Of a stretch of 42,985 bases of DNA, positions 15,545 through 22,504 are shown in pieces (the first letter of the stretch is position 1; every line of letters starts with the position of its first letter). The stretch is taken from the NCBI GenBank assembly GCA_004557905.1, contig SFFH01000036.1:1-42985 (forward strand), written 5' to 3'. Both the position numbers and the translations under genes were made by a program. Source of the DNA: Clostridiales bacterium (lineage in GTDB: Bacteria > Bacillota > Clostridia > Christensenellales > Aristaeellaceae). The notes under the pieces were generated by a model. The model did not search any database. It was not told the origin of the DNA and was given only the letters and a program-made list of their open reading frames with translations.

Positions 15545-16456
15545 ATGAACCGCTATCGCACATATTTTGAAAAAGCGAAGACTTTTTTGAGACAGCACCG
15601 TCTGGCGCGCATCGCCTGCATTGTGCTGGCCGTTTTTCTGGCCCTGTCCATCCTGCTGCATCCGCACGGCACAAAGACCTTCCTGGTCATCGGCATGGAC
15701 AACTACGGCTCCCTCAATGAGACCGGCCGCAGCGACGTGACCATGCTCATTCAGGTGGACTTTACCCGCACGAGGATCTCCGCCGTCACGTTCGCGCGCG
15801 ACATGTTCGTGGAGAACGAGAACGGAAACCTGACCAAGATCAACACGATCGTGCGCGGCAAGGACGAGCAGGCGCTGTGCGAGGCCATCGAGCGCAATTT
15901 CGGCGTATCCATCGACGGCTGGTTCCGCGTGAACTTCACCACCGTCATCGAGCTGGTGGACGCCATCGGCGGCGCGGAGGTTGAGCTGACGCGCGCCGAG
16001 GTGAATTACCTGAACAAGACCGTCGGCGTGTATCCGGACAGCCCGCTCGAGGAGGGCGTCTGCCGCCTGAACGGCGCGCAGGCGCTGGCCTATGCCCGCT
16101 GCCGCAAGCTGGACAACGACCTGGGCCGCGGCGAGCGCCAGGGCAAGCTGATCGCCGCGATGGTCAAGCAGACCGGCCATATGACCGCCGCGAACGTCGC
16201 CGGCGTCTTCTCCTCGCTCAAGCACGCGTGGCGCTCGTCCTATTCCGCAGGCGAGCAGGTGGGCCTGGTCTTCAAGGCGCTGTGGCTGCGCGGCGCGCAT
16301 GTCGAGCGTATTGCCGTGCCGTTTGAGGGAGAATGGCGTTACGGCAGTGCCAACGGCGTAAACGGCGTCGTCGCGGATCTTGAGGCCAACAGGCTGCTGC
16401 TGCTGGACGCGCTGGGGCTGCCCGCGCCCAAAGCAACCGCCGCGCCCGCGAAATAA
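15545..16456 (+). CDS. LytR-CpsA-Psr (LCP) family wall glycopolymer ligase
   Basis: The 303-residue protein has a short basic N-terminus, one membrane anchor (ARIACIVLAVFLALSILL, about 22-39) and an extracytoplasmic LCP domain. Family features are FLVIGMDNYG, SDVTMLIQVDFTRTRI, SAVTFARDMFV and LNGAQALAYARCR. The Arg and Asp residues that hold the polyprenyl pyrophosphate in this family appear kept. LCP enzymes move glycopolymers from lipid carriers to peptidoglycan at the outer membrane face. ATG 15545 is chosen over an earlier in-frame ATG (15449) because GGGAGG lies nine bases before it and the earlier segment is not LCP-like. An XpaC-like gene follows 41 bases later. Confidence 0.9.
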   Translation: MNRYRTYFEKAKTFLRQHRLARIACIVLAVFLALSILLHPHGTKTFLVIGMDNYGSLNETGRSDVTMLIQVDFTRTRISAVTFARDMFVENENGNLTKINTIVRGKDEQALCEAIERNFGVSIDGWFRVNFTTVIELVDAIGGAEVELTRAEVNYLNKTVGVYPDSPLEEGVCRLNGAQALAYARCRKLDNDLGRGERQGKLIAAMVKQTGHMTAANVAGVFSSLKHAWRSSYSAGEQVGLVFKALWLRGAHVERIAVPFEGEWRYGSANGVNGVVADLEANRLLLLDALGLPAPKATAAPAK

Positions 16457-16497
16457 CGCACGGGAAATCCTGCAATGGGATGGGAAGGGAATCATTC

Positions 16498-17289
16498 ATG
16501 AAAGCAAAACAGGTGCTCAAAAAGCTCGACTACCTGCCCCGCTGGGCATGGTATATGCTCTCGTTCTTCGTCGCGGGGCCGTTCGGCCCGGTGGGCGTGT
16601 ATCTGGTGTTCCATGTGCTGGGGAAGATGGCGCAGGATCAGGCCGAGGAGGAGCGCGAGAGCGGTTACGCACACCGCGCGGGTGCATACGGCAGCGCCGA
16701 CGCGTATGAGGATGAGGAATGCGTCGTCTCCTCCGACGAGGAGATCAACCGCCAATGGGCGAAGACACAGTCCTCCGCCGCGCACGCGCAGACCCAGCAG
16801 AAGCCGGTGCAGCCGATGGATGAGAACGCCGATGTGGACGAGGTCATCCGCAGCGGCCGCGACGCCATGCGCCGCATCCGTCAGGCCAACGACATCATCG
16901 CCGACGAGACGCTCTCCGCGCAGATCGACTCGATTGAAAGCAGCTGCGGGCAGATTCTTTCGATCCTCGAGCAGCGGCCCCAGCTGCTGCCGCAGCTGCG
17001 CACGTTCCTGCGCTATTACCTGCCCACGACGCTCAAGCTGCTGGACGCGCGCGCCCGGCTGGAAAACACGGCGAACACCCGCAAGGCCCGCGAGGTGCGC
17101 ACGCGCATCTCCGAGGCCGTCGGCGTAATCGACAAGGCGTTCCTGCGGCAGGTGGAGGCGCTGGATGAGTACCGCTTCATCGACCTGGAGAGCGAGATGG
17201 ACGTGCTGCGCGACATGCTCAAATCCGACGGCCTGATCGACGAGACGCAGGACGACGACCCGTTTGCGCAGGTGCTGGGCGGGCACTGA
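16498..17289 (+). CDS. XpaC-like protein (5-bromo-4-chloroindolyl phosphate hydrolysis family)
   Basis: The 263-residue protein starts at ATG 16498 after an AAGGGA site. A short membrane-associated N-terminus (WAWYMLSFFVAGPFGPVGVYLVF) is followed by a charged linker. A helical C-terminal domain then contains DEVIRSGRDAMRRIRQAND, FLRYYLPTTLKLLDARARLE and FLRQVEALDEYRFIDLESEMDVLRDML. This layout fits the XpaC family, often found beside a TelA-like protein; no telA gene is seen here. Despite the family name, the molecular role is unknown; the link to envelope stress or phosphatase activity is not settled. It is probably co-transcribed with the LCP gene. Confidence 0.8.
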   Translation: MKAKQVLKKLDYLPRWAWYMLSFFVAGPFGPVGVYLVFHVLGKMAQDQAEEERESGYAHRAGAYGSADAYEDEECVVSSDEEINRQWAKTQSSAAHAQTQQKPVQPMDENADVDEVIRSGRDAMRRIRQANDIIADETLSAQIDSIESSCGQILSILEQRPQLLPQLRTFLRYYLPTTLKLLDARARLENTANTRKAREVRTRISEAVGVIDKAFLRQVEALDEYRFIDLESEMDVLRDMLKSDGLIDETQDDDPFAQVLGGH

Positions 17290-17303
17290 CAAAGAAGATA
17301 TAA

Positions 17304-17340
17304 AACGCTGCCGCGGACTGTTCCGCAGCAGCGTTTTTTT
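17304..17340 (+). terminator. Strong intrinsic terminator after the XpaC gene
   Basis: AACGCTGCCGCGG (17304-17316) pairs with CCGCAGCAGCGTT (17323-17335) with one mismatch, followed by seven T residues (17334-17340). Confidence 0.92.
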
Positions 17341-17367
17341 GCATTTCGATTTTCGGAACGGTTCAAA

Positions 17368-17508
17368 GCAGCGCAGACGGAATCGCAATAGTCGCCTTCG
17401 GCTCCGCTGCAATTCTTGCACATGGCGCTTCGCGATAGGAGTACGTTGGGCTGCCGCCCAAACCTGCCTGAGGGATTTCATCCCTCAGACTCCCTTCTCC
17501 GCTTCGCG
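17368..17508 (-). repeat. 3'-UTR multi-hairpin repeat, family A copy 3
   Basis: From the lacM stop (minus strand): GCGAAGCGGAGAAGGGAG block, hairpin CTGAGGGAT/ATCCCTCAG (17468-17488) and hairpin TTGGGC/GCCCAA (17446-17461). The distal hairpin is a different one here (GCAGCG 17368-17373 with CGCTGC 17405-17410), so this copy has a swapped or diverged outer module. Confidence 0.75.
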
Positions 17509-17535
17509 CGCTCAGAAGGCGCTTAGCGAGCATCC

Positions 17536-18486
17536 TTACAGCTCAATATTGAATGAGAACGCCATATCCTTCTCAGCGCTGAGGTGATACGCCTCCTCCA
17601 CGTCCGCGCCCCAGCTGTTGATGCCGCCCACGCCGCGCACGGCGCCGTAGACGCACAGCACGGTGCGCCGCGCCGGCGGCAGCTCCTCGTGATGCGTCGC
17701 ATTTTCCAGCTCCTCGGCCGTGTAGGGCAGGCAGGAGAACGCAAACGGCTTGTCGTCCATGGTGATTTTGAGGGCGCTCTCGGGCGGATTCGCGGTGTTC
17801 GCCAGCTGCGTATCGCGGCGGATCTCCACCCACTTCGTCTCCATGTGCATGCCGCAGTCCTGCGGCACCATGTACGGGGTCACCGGCAGGCCCTTCACTT
17901 CATACACGCCCGGCACGCCGCCGGCCATGCGGTCAGGGTACGTCTCGCCGGAGAGGCCCTCGTAGGTGAAGCCCGTCGCCATCGTGGGCATGATCATGCG
18001 CAGGCCAAAGACCGGCATCTGCGGCAGGCCCTTCTGGCCAAAGTACCGACAGGCAACGTTGATGCGGCCGTCCGCTGTCACGGTGTAGGTCACGGTGACC
18101 TTCGCCGCCGGCACGGTCAGCGTCTCAAATGTGAAGGCAATCGCCACACTGTCCGCCGTTTCGTCCGAGGTATAGCGGTTGTTTTCCGGCGCGATGGGCA
18201 GGGCGATGTCCTGTCCGTCCACCGTCACCTGCGCGCCGGTCACCTTGATGAAGGTATCCGCCGCCAGCCAGCAGCCGGACTTCAGGTGAAACTGGCTGCC
18301 GCGGTCGTTGTCCGTCAGCGCGCGCCAGAAGGTCGGCTGCGGCGCGCGGTACGCCCACTCGCGACCGCCGCTCACCAAAGACTCGACGCCGCCGCGCATG
18401 TAGTTGAAGATGACCTGCCAGGCATCGCCCTTCACGCCCAGGGTCAGGTCGCCAAAGACGAGTTTCAGCTTATTTGTGCAGTCCAT
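17536..18486 (-). CDS. lacM: Beta-galactosidase small subunit LacM
   Basis: The protein of 316 residues begins MDCTNKLKLVFGDLTLGV, with GGVESLVSGGREW and PTFWRALTDNDRGSQF following. This is how LacM subunits of the lactobacillal LacLM heterodimer begin. It corresponds to domain 5 (the beta-sandwich C-terminal third) of LacZ and supplies residues to the sugar site. The start is ATG 18486, 17 bases inside the end of lacL, in another frame; an AGGAGG site (18504-18499) lies 12 bases upstream, within the lacL codons for QEVK. The length, the native-like N-terminus and the overlap show two genes, not a frameshifted lacZ. A family A repeat follows the stop. Confidence 0.9.
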   Translation of the reverse strand: MDCTNKLKLVFGDLTLGVKGDAWQVIFNYMRGGVESLVSGGREWAYRAPQPTFWRALTDNDRGSQFHLKSGCWLAADTFIKVTGAQVTVDGQDIALPIAPENNRYTSDETADSVAIAFTFETLTVPAAKVTVTYTVTADGRINVACRYFGQKGLPQMPVFGLRMIMPTMATGFTYEGLSGETYPDRMAGGVPGVYEVKGLPVTPYMVPQDCGMHMETKWVEIRRDTQLANTANPPESALKITMDDKPFAFSCLPYTAEELENATHHEELPPARRTVLCVYGAVRGVGGINSWGADVEEAYHLSAEKDMAFSFNIEL

Positions 18487-20347
18487 AGTAATACTTGACC
18501 TCCTGAATCGCAGGCTTCTCGGTTCTGTCCGCAAAGACGATGCCGTTGCCGGAGAACTCGTAGTCGGACGGACGGTCGTCAAAGTCGCCGCCGTAGCGCA
18601 GCACCTCGCGGCCGGTCACCTCGTCCGTCACCATGATCGCCTGGTCGATGTAGTCCCAGATGAAGCCGCCCTGCATCATCGGGAATTCGTCCACCAGATC
18701 GTGGTAGGACTTCATGCCGCCCAGCGAGTTGCCCATGTCATGCATGTACTCGCACAGGATGAACGGCTTGGGCGGGTCGTTTTCAAGGTATTCCCTCACC
18801 TTGTCCGGCGCGGTGTACATGTGGCTCTCCATGTCGGAGATGCGGTCCTTGTACGCCGGGCAGTTGAACACGCCCTCGTAGTGCACCAGGCGGCTCGGGT
18901 CCTTCTCCTTGAAGTAGCGGTTCATCTTCGCCAGCACGTCGCCTGCGTAGGACTCGTTGCCCAGCGACCAGAACAGGATGGAGACGTGGTTCTTGAAGGT
19001 CTCAAAGTTGTTCCTGGCGCGGTCGAGCACGGCGGCCTCCCAGGCCTCGTTGCTGCCTGGCACGTTCCAGCTCGGCTCGATGGCGCCGGCCTTCTGCCAG
19101 GAGCCGTGGCTCTCCAGGTTCGTCTCGCTCATCATGTAGATGCCGGCCTCGTCGCAGCGGCGGTAGAAGGACAGGCGATCCGGATAGTGGCAGGTGCGCA
19201 CGGCGTTGATGTTGTTGCGCTGCATGCACGCGATATCCCAGGCCTCGTCCGCGTCGGTGATGCAGCGGCCGCTGCGGCAGTTCCACTCGTGGCGGTTCAC
19301 GCCGTTGATGATCAGGCGCTCGCCGTTGAGCCACATGATCTTGTTCTTCAACTCGATCGTCCTGAAGCCGATGCGCTGCGGCACGACCTCCACGACCTGC
19401 CCGTTCTGGTCAAGCAGCAGAACCTCCAGCGTATACAGGTTCGGATGATGGTTGTGCCAGAGCTTCACCTGGCCCGGCATGTCGAGCGTCAGGGTGAGCC
19501 TGTCGTCGGCGTCGGCCTCGGCGCTCGCCAGCACGGTGTCGCCCTCCAGCACGCGGGCCTGCACCTTCACGGCGTTGCCGCTGAGCTTCAAGCTGACGTT
19601 CACCCTGCCCGCGAGGGTCGAAAGGTTCACCTGGGGCCGGGCCCACAGGTCCTCCACATGCGCATCGGGCCTGGCCAGCAGGCTGACGCTCCTGAAGATG
19701 CCGAAGAAGCGGAAGAAGTCCTGATCCTCCAGGTACGCGGCGGTGGAGCGCTTGTGCACCTCCACGCACAGGGTGTTGCCCGTCTCGCGGATAGCCTCGG
19801 TCAGGTCGAACTCGGACGGGGTGAACGTGTCCTCCGCGTAGCCCAGGAACACGCCGTTAAGCCACACGAACATCGCCTGCTCCACGCCCTCAAAGCGCAC
19901 CGCCACGCGCTTGCCGCGCAGCGCCTCGTTCAGGTCGAATTTGCACACGTAGGAGCCGACCGGGTTGTAGTCCGCCTCGGAGAACTGGCCCTCCATGCGC
20001 TCGCCCGGCATGCCGGAGAACGCCGGACGGCGGTACTCGTGGCCCTCCCACGGATACAGGGTGTTGATGTAGTGAATCTTGTCATAGCCGGCCATCTCGA
20101 TGTGGCCCGGCACCATGATGTCGTCAAAGGAAGAGACGTCGTAGCCTTCCTCATAGAAGTTCGCCGGACGGGTTTTGGCGTTCACGGCGTATTTGAACTT
20201 CCACACGCCATCGAGGGACTGCCGCAGCGTCTGCCTGTCCGCCCGGGCGTCCGCCTCGGTTGCATAGTAGAGATGATCGCTGTGCGCATCGATCAGGCCG
20301 ACGCGGAACACGCGCGGATCGTCGAGCCACTTGATATTGGGCTGCAT
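18470..20347 (-). CDS. lacL: Beta-galactosidase large subunit LacL (GH2)
   Basis: The 625-residue protein covers the sugar-binding, Ig-like and TIM-barrel domains of a GH2 beta-galactosidase. The catalytic acid/base is Glu465 in FWSLGNESYAGD and the nucleophile is Glu533 in ILCEYMHDMGNS. WDYIDQ and NRHEW are also kept. It ends QEVKYYYGLHK, as LacL proteins do, and needs LacM to be active. The start is ATG 20347 with GGAGG nine bases upstream. No signal peptide is seen, so it is cytoplasmic and would cleave lactose or other beta-galactosides after uptake. A strong promoter and a palindrome lie just upstream; no lactose permease or regulator gene lies nearby. Confidence 0.93.
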   Translation of the reverse strand: MQPNIKWLDDPRVFRVGLIDAHSDHLYYATEADARADRQTLRQSLDGVWKFKYAVNAKTRPANFYEEGYDVSSFDDIMVPGHIEMAGYDKIHYINTLYPWEGHEYRRPAFSGMPGERMEGQFSEADYNPVGSYVCKFDLNEALRGKRVAVRFEGVEQAMFVWLNGVFLGYAEDTFTPSEFDLTEAIRETGNTLCVEVHKRSTAAYLEDQDFFRFFGIFRSVSLLARPDAHVEDLWARPQVNLSTLAGRVNVSLKLSGNAVKVQARVLEGDTVLASAEADADDRLTLTLDMPGQVKLWHNHHPNLYTLEVLLLDQNGQVVEVVPQRIGFRTIELKNKIMWLNGERLIINGVNRHEWNCRSGRCITDADEAWDIACMQRNNINAVRTCHYPDRLSFYRRCDEAGIYMMSETNLESHGSWQKAGAIEPSWNVPGSNEAWEAAVLDRARNNFETFKNHVSILFWSLGNESYAGDVLAKMNRYFKEKDPSRLVHYEGVFNCPAYKDRISDMESHMYTAPDKVREYLENDPPKPFILCEYMHDMGNSLGGMKSYHDLVDEFPMMQGGFIWDYIDQAIMVTDEVTGREVLRYGGDFDDRPSDYEFSGNGIVFADRTEKPAIQEVKYYYGLHK

Positions 20348-20375
20348 GCCAGGGTACCTCCTCGTTCTGTACAGA

Positions 20376-20388
20376 TTGCATGATGCAA
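20376..20388. promoter_or_regulatory. Operator-like palindrome before lacL
   Basis: TTGCATGATGCAA is a perfect inverted repeat around one central base. It lies about 10-25 bases after the expected transcription start, where a bound repressor would block lacLM. The regulator is not in this window. Confidence 0.5.
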
Positions 20389-20405
20389 ACTTGCCATCAT
20401 CATTC

Positions 20406-20434
20406 ATTATACCGAATCCTTCTTTGCCTGTAAA
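20406..20434 (-). promoter_or_regulatory. lacLM promoter
   Basis: On the minus strand TTTACA (20434-20429), a 17-base spacer and a perfect TATAAT (20411-20406) lie 59 bases before the lacL start codon. Confidence 0.82.
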
Positions 20435-20447
20435 GGGATTGCGCGCT

Positions 20448-21014
20448 TTATCCCGCACCAAACAGCGCCCCCGCGGCCAGCGAGAGCGCGCCGCACAGCA
20501 GCATGACGGCAATCGGGCTCAGCCTGCGTCTGCGCAGAAGGAACAGCGCCAGTAGAAACAGCCCCGCGCCCAGCAGCCGGATGCTCTGCGGCGCAATCTT
20601 ATGCCCGCCAAAGAGCACCAGCAGCAGCACGTCCAGCCCCGCCGAGGCGATCAGCGCGACGACTGCCGGGCGCAGAAACCCCAGCACCCCCTGAATCACC
20701 GACAGGCTCCGGTAGCGCCGGTACAGCCAGGCCAGCAGGGACACCAGCAGAAGCGACGGCGTCACCACGCCCAGCGACGCGCAGACCGCGCCGGGAAAGC
20801 CCGCTACGCGCATGCCCGCAAACGTCGCCGCGTTGAGCTGAATCGGCCCGGGCGTCATCTCCGCGATGGTCAGCAGATCGGCAAACTCGCTCATCGTCAT
20901 CCAGCCGTGCGCCTGCACCACCTGGCTGCGGATCAGCGGCATCGCGGCATACCCGCCACCGACGGAGAACAGCGCAATCTGAAAGAACGCCCAAAACAGC
21001 TCCATCAGGATCAT
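20448..21014 (-). CDS. CHR-family (chromate transporter-like) membrane protein, second half
   Basis: The 188-residue membrane protein has the CHR domain: FFQIALFSVGGGYAAMPLI near the N-terminus and the PGPI motif in AEMTPGPIQLNAATFAG. About five or six hydrophobic segments follow. It is a half-size CHR protein that works with its neighbour as a pair; members export chromate in some bacteria, but the natural substrate in anaerobes is unknown. The start is ATG 21014, overlapping the stop of the upstream half by four bases (ATGA), so both halves are made together. Confidence 0.85.
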   Translation of the reverse strand: MILMELFWAFFQIALFSVGGGYAAMPLIRSQVVQAHGWMTMSEFADLLTIAEMTPGPIQLNAATFAGMRVAGFPGAVCASLGVVTPSLLLVSLLAWLYRRYRSLSVIQGVLGFLRPAVVALIASAGLDVLLLVLFGGHKIAPQSIRLLGAGLFLLALFLLRRRRLSPIAVMLLCGALSLAAGALFGAG

Positions 21015-21583
21015 GCGTCCTCCTCCTTCCGCGCAAGCAGCTGAACAGCCGCGCCCAGCAGGCCAGCGCCAACGATGACCCATGCCACGCTCACGTCAAA
21101 AACGTACACCGCGACAAACGCTGCGAGCATGACGGCGGTTTTGACCGCCGAGCGCTGCGCAAGCACGCCGCAGCCCATGCTCAGCACCACGTCGCACAGC
21201 ACCGCCGCCACGCCCGCCTGCATGCCGGACAGGAGCATCGCCACATGGGGATTGCCGGCAAACGCGCTGTAGAACATCGAAATCGCCGTCAGGATACCCA
21301 GCGGCGGCAGCAGCGTGCCCAGCACCGCGGCGAGCATGCCCGCCGCGCCGCCCACGCGCCAGCCCACCAGGATCGCCGCGTTGACCGCAATCGCGCCCGG
21401 GCAGGACTGCGCAAGCGCCGTGTAGTCGAGCATCTCCGCCTCGCTCAGCCAGCCGTATTCGTCCACGAACTTCTTCTTCATCAGCGACACGATCACAAAC
21501 CCGCCGCCGAACGTGCACGCGCTGATCACGAGCATCGAGCCAAAGAGCCGCAACAGCCGCGCGCACCTGTTTGTTTTCTCCAT
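21011..21583 (-). CDS. CHR-family (chromate transporter-like) membrane protein, first half
   Basis: The 190-residue protein is the partner of the next gene. It has FGSMLVISACTFGGGFVIVSLM at the N-terminus and CPGAIAVNAAI at the position of the PGPI motif, where the second Pro is replaced by Ala. The two halves differ at the motif, as is usual in two-gene CHR systems. The start is ATG 21583 with GGAGG eight bases upstream; the earlier in-frame start has no site. It diverges from the ABC exporter operon, whose promoter begins at 21672. Confidence 0.85.
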   Translation of the reverse strand: MEKTNRCARLLRLFGSMLVISACTFGGGFVIVSLMKKKFVDEYGWLSEAEMLDYTALAQSCPGAIAVNAAILVGWRVGGAAGMLAAVLGTLLPPLGILTAISMFYSAFAGNPHVAMLLSGMQAGVAAVLCDVVLSMGCGVLAQRSAVKTAVMLAAFVAVYVFDVSVAWVIVGAGLLGAAVQLLARKEEDA

Positions 21584-21671
21584 CCTCAACACCTCCCGGG
21601 CGACAGCATAGCATGTTTGCATGGAGAAGTAAACCTCTTTTTTCCGGTCAGTGGATTTGACGGTTTTTGGA

Positions 21672-21700
21672 TTGACAGCTTCTTCCTTCGCGCCTATAAT
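21672..21700 (+). promoter_or_regulatory. Promoter of the ABC exporter operon
   Basis: A perfect TTGACA (21672-21677), 17 bases and a perfect TATAAT (21695-21700). It is fully consensus and would be strong when not repressed. Confidence 0.93.
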
Positions 21701-21701
21701 A

Positions 21702-21733
21702 AAAACATAAAAACAAAATCGTTTTTACGTTTT
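21702..21733. promoter_or_regulatory. Operator palindrome at the exporter transcription start, probable TetR site
   Basis: AAAACATAAAAAC (21702-21714) and GTTTTTACGTTTT (21721-21733) are inverse arms of 13 bases with one mismatch around a 6-base centre. It begins two bases after the -10 box and covers the start point. The operon encodes its own TetR-family protein (26094-26678), the natural candidate to bind here. Confidence 0.8.
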
Positions 21734-21771
21734 CACCCGGCAATTCCCGGCTACTTCAAGGAGGCATTCCT

Positions 21772-22476
21772 GTGGGCTATATCACATTTGAAAACGTCTG
21801 CAAGCATTATCAGACCGGCGACACCGTCGTCAAGGCGGTGGACAACGTCAGCTTTTCCATCGAGAAGGGCGAGTTCTGCGTGGTGCTCGGCCCCTCCGGC
21901 GCGGGCAAGACGACGATCCTCAACCTGCTGGGCGGCATGGACAAGGCCACCAGCGGCAGGATCACCGTGGACGGCAAGGAGATCACCGGCATGCGCGGGC
22001 CGCAGCTGACCGAGTACCGCCGTCACGACGTGGGCTTCGTCTTCCAGTTCTACAACCTGATGCCCAACCTCACGGCGCTTGAAAACGTGGAGCTGGCGCA
22101 GCAGGTCTGCCGCGGCCGCGCGCTGGATCCAAAGACCGTCATGGAGCAGGTGGGCCTGGGCGCGCGCCTTGCCAACTTCCCGGCGCAGCTCTCCGGCGGC
22201 GAGCAGCAGCGCGTGTCCATCGCCCGCGCGCTGTGCAAGAATCCCGCGCTGCTTTTGTGCGACGAGCCGACCGGCGCGCTGGATTCCAAGACCGGCGTGC
22301 AGGTGCTCGCGCTGCTCAAGGACGTGTGCAAAACCTACGGCGCCACGGTCGTCATCATCACGCACAACGCGATGATCGCGCCGCTGGGCAGCCGCGTCAT
22401 CCGCGTCAAGAACGGCGGCATCGAATCCATCGAGACCAGCGAGCATCCCGCGGACGTCAGCGACATCTCATGGTAA
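21772..22476 (+). CDS. ABC transporter ATP-binding protein, MacB/LolD type
   Basis: The 234-residue ATPase has Walker A GPSGAGKTT (residues 40-48), the Q-loop in FVFQFYNLMPNLTALENVE, the signature LSGGEQQR (140-147), Walker B LLLCDEPTGALD (160-171) and the H-loop in VVIITHN. These are typical of the MacB/LolD/FtsE class, which powers extrusion by FtsX-type permeases rather than classic transport. The start is GTG 21772 with AAGGAGG seven bases before it. It is the first gene of an operon with a permease, an adaptor and a TetR regulator, controlled by the palindrome at 21702-21733. Confidence 0.95.
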   Translation: MGYITFENVCKHYQTGDTVVKAVDNVSFSIEKGEFCVVLGPSGAGKTTILNLLGGMDKATSGRITVDGKEITGMRGPQLTEYRRHDVGFVFQFYNLMPNLTALENVELAQQVCRGRALDPKTVMEQVGLGARLANFPAQLSGGEQQRVSIARALCKNPALLLCDEPTGALDSKTGVQVLALLKDVCKTYGATVVIITHNAMIAPLGSRVIRVKNGGIESIETSEHPADVSDISW

Positions 22477-22504
22477 AGCGGGGCGCCCCGCCGGAGGAAT
22501 CATC

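Noticed and set aside
15371..16495. Minus-strand frame of 374 codons over the LCP gene
   Set aside because: It has no recognisable domain, while the plus strand encodes a clear LCP protein with a ribosome site.
18470..18582. Frameshift in a single lacZ gene
   Set aside because: Overlap, subunit lengths, the native LacM-like N-terminus and an internal ribosome site fit separate lacL and lacM genes.
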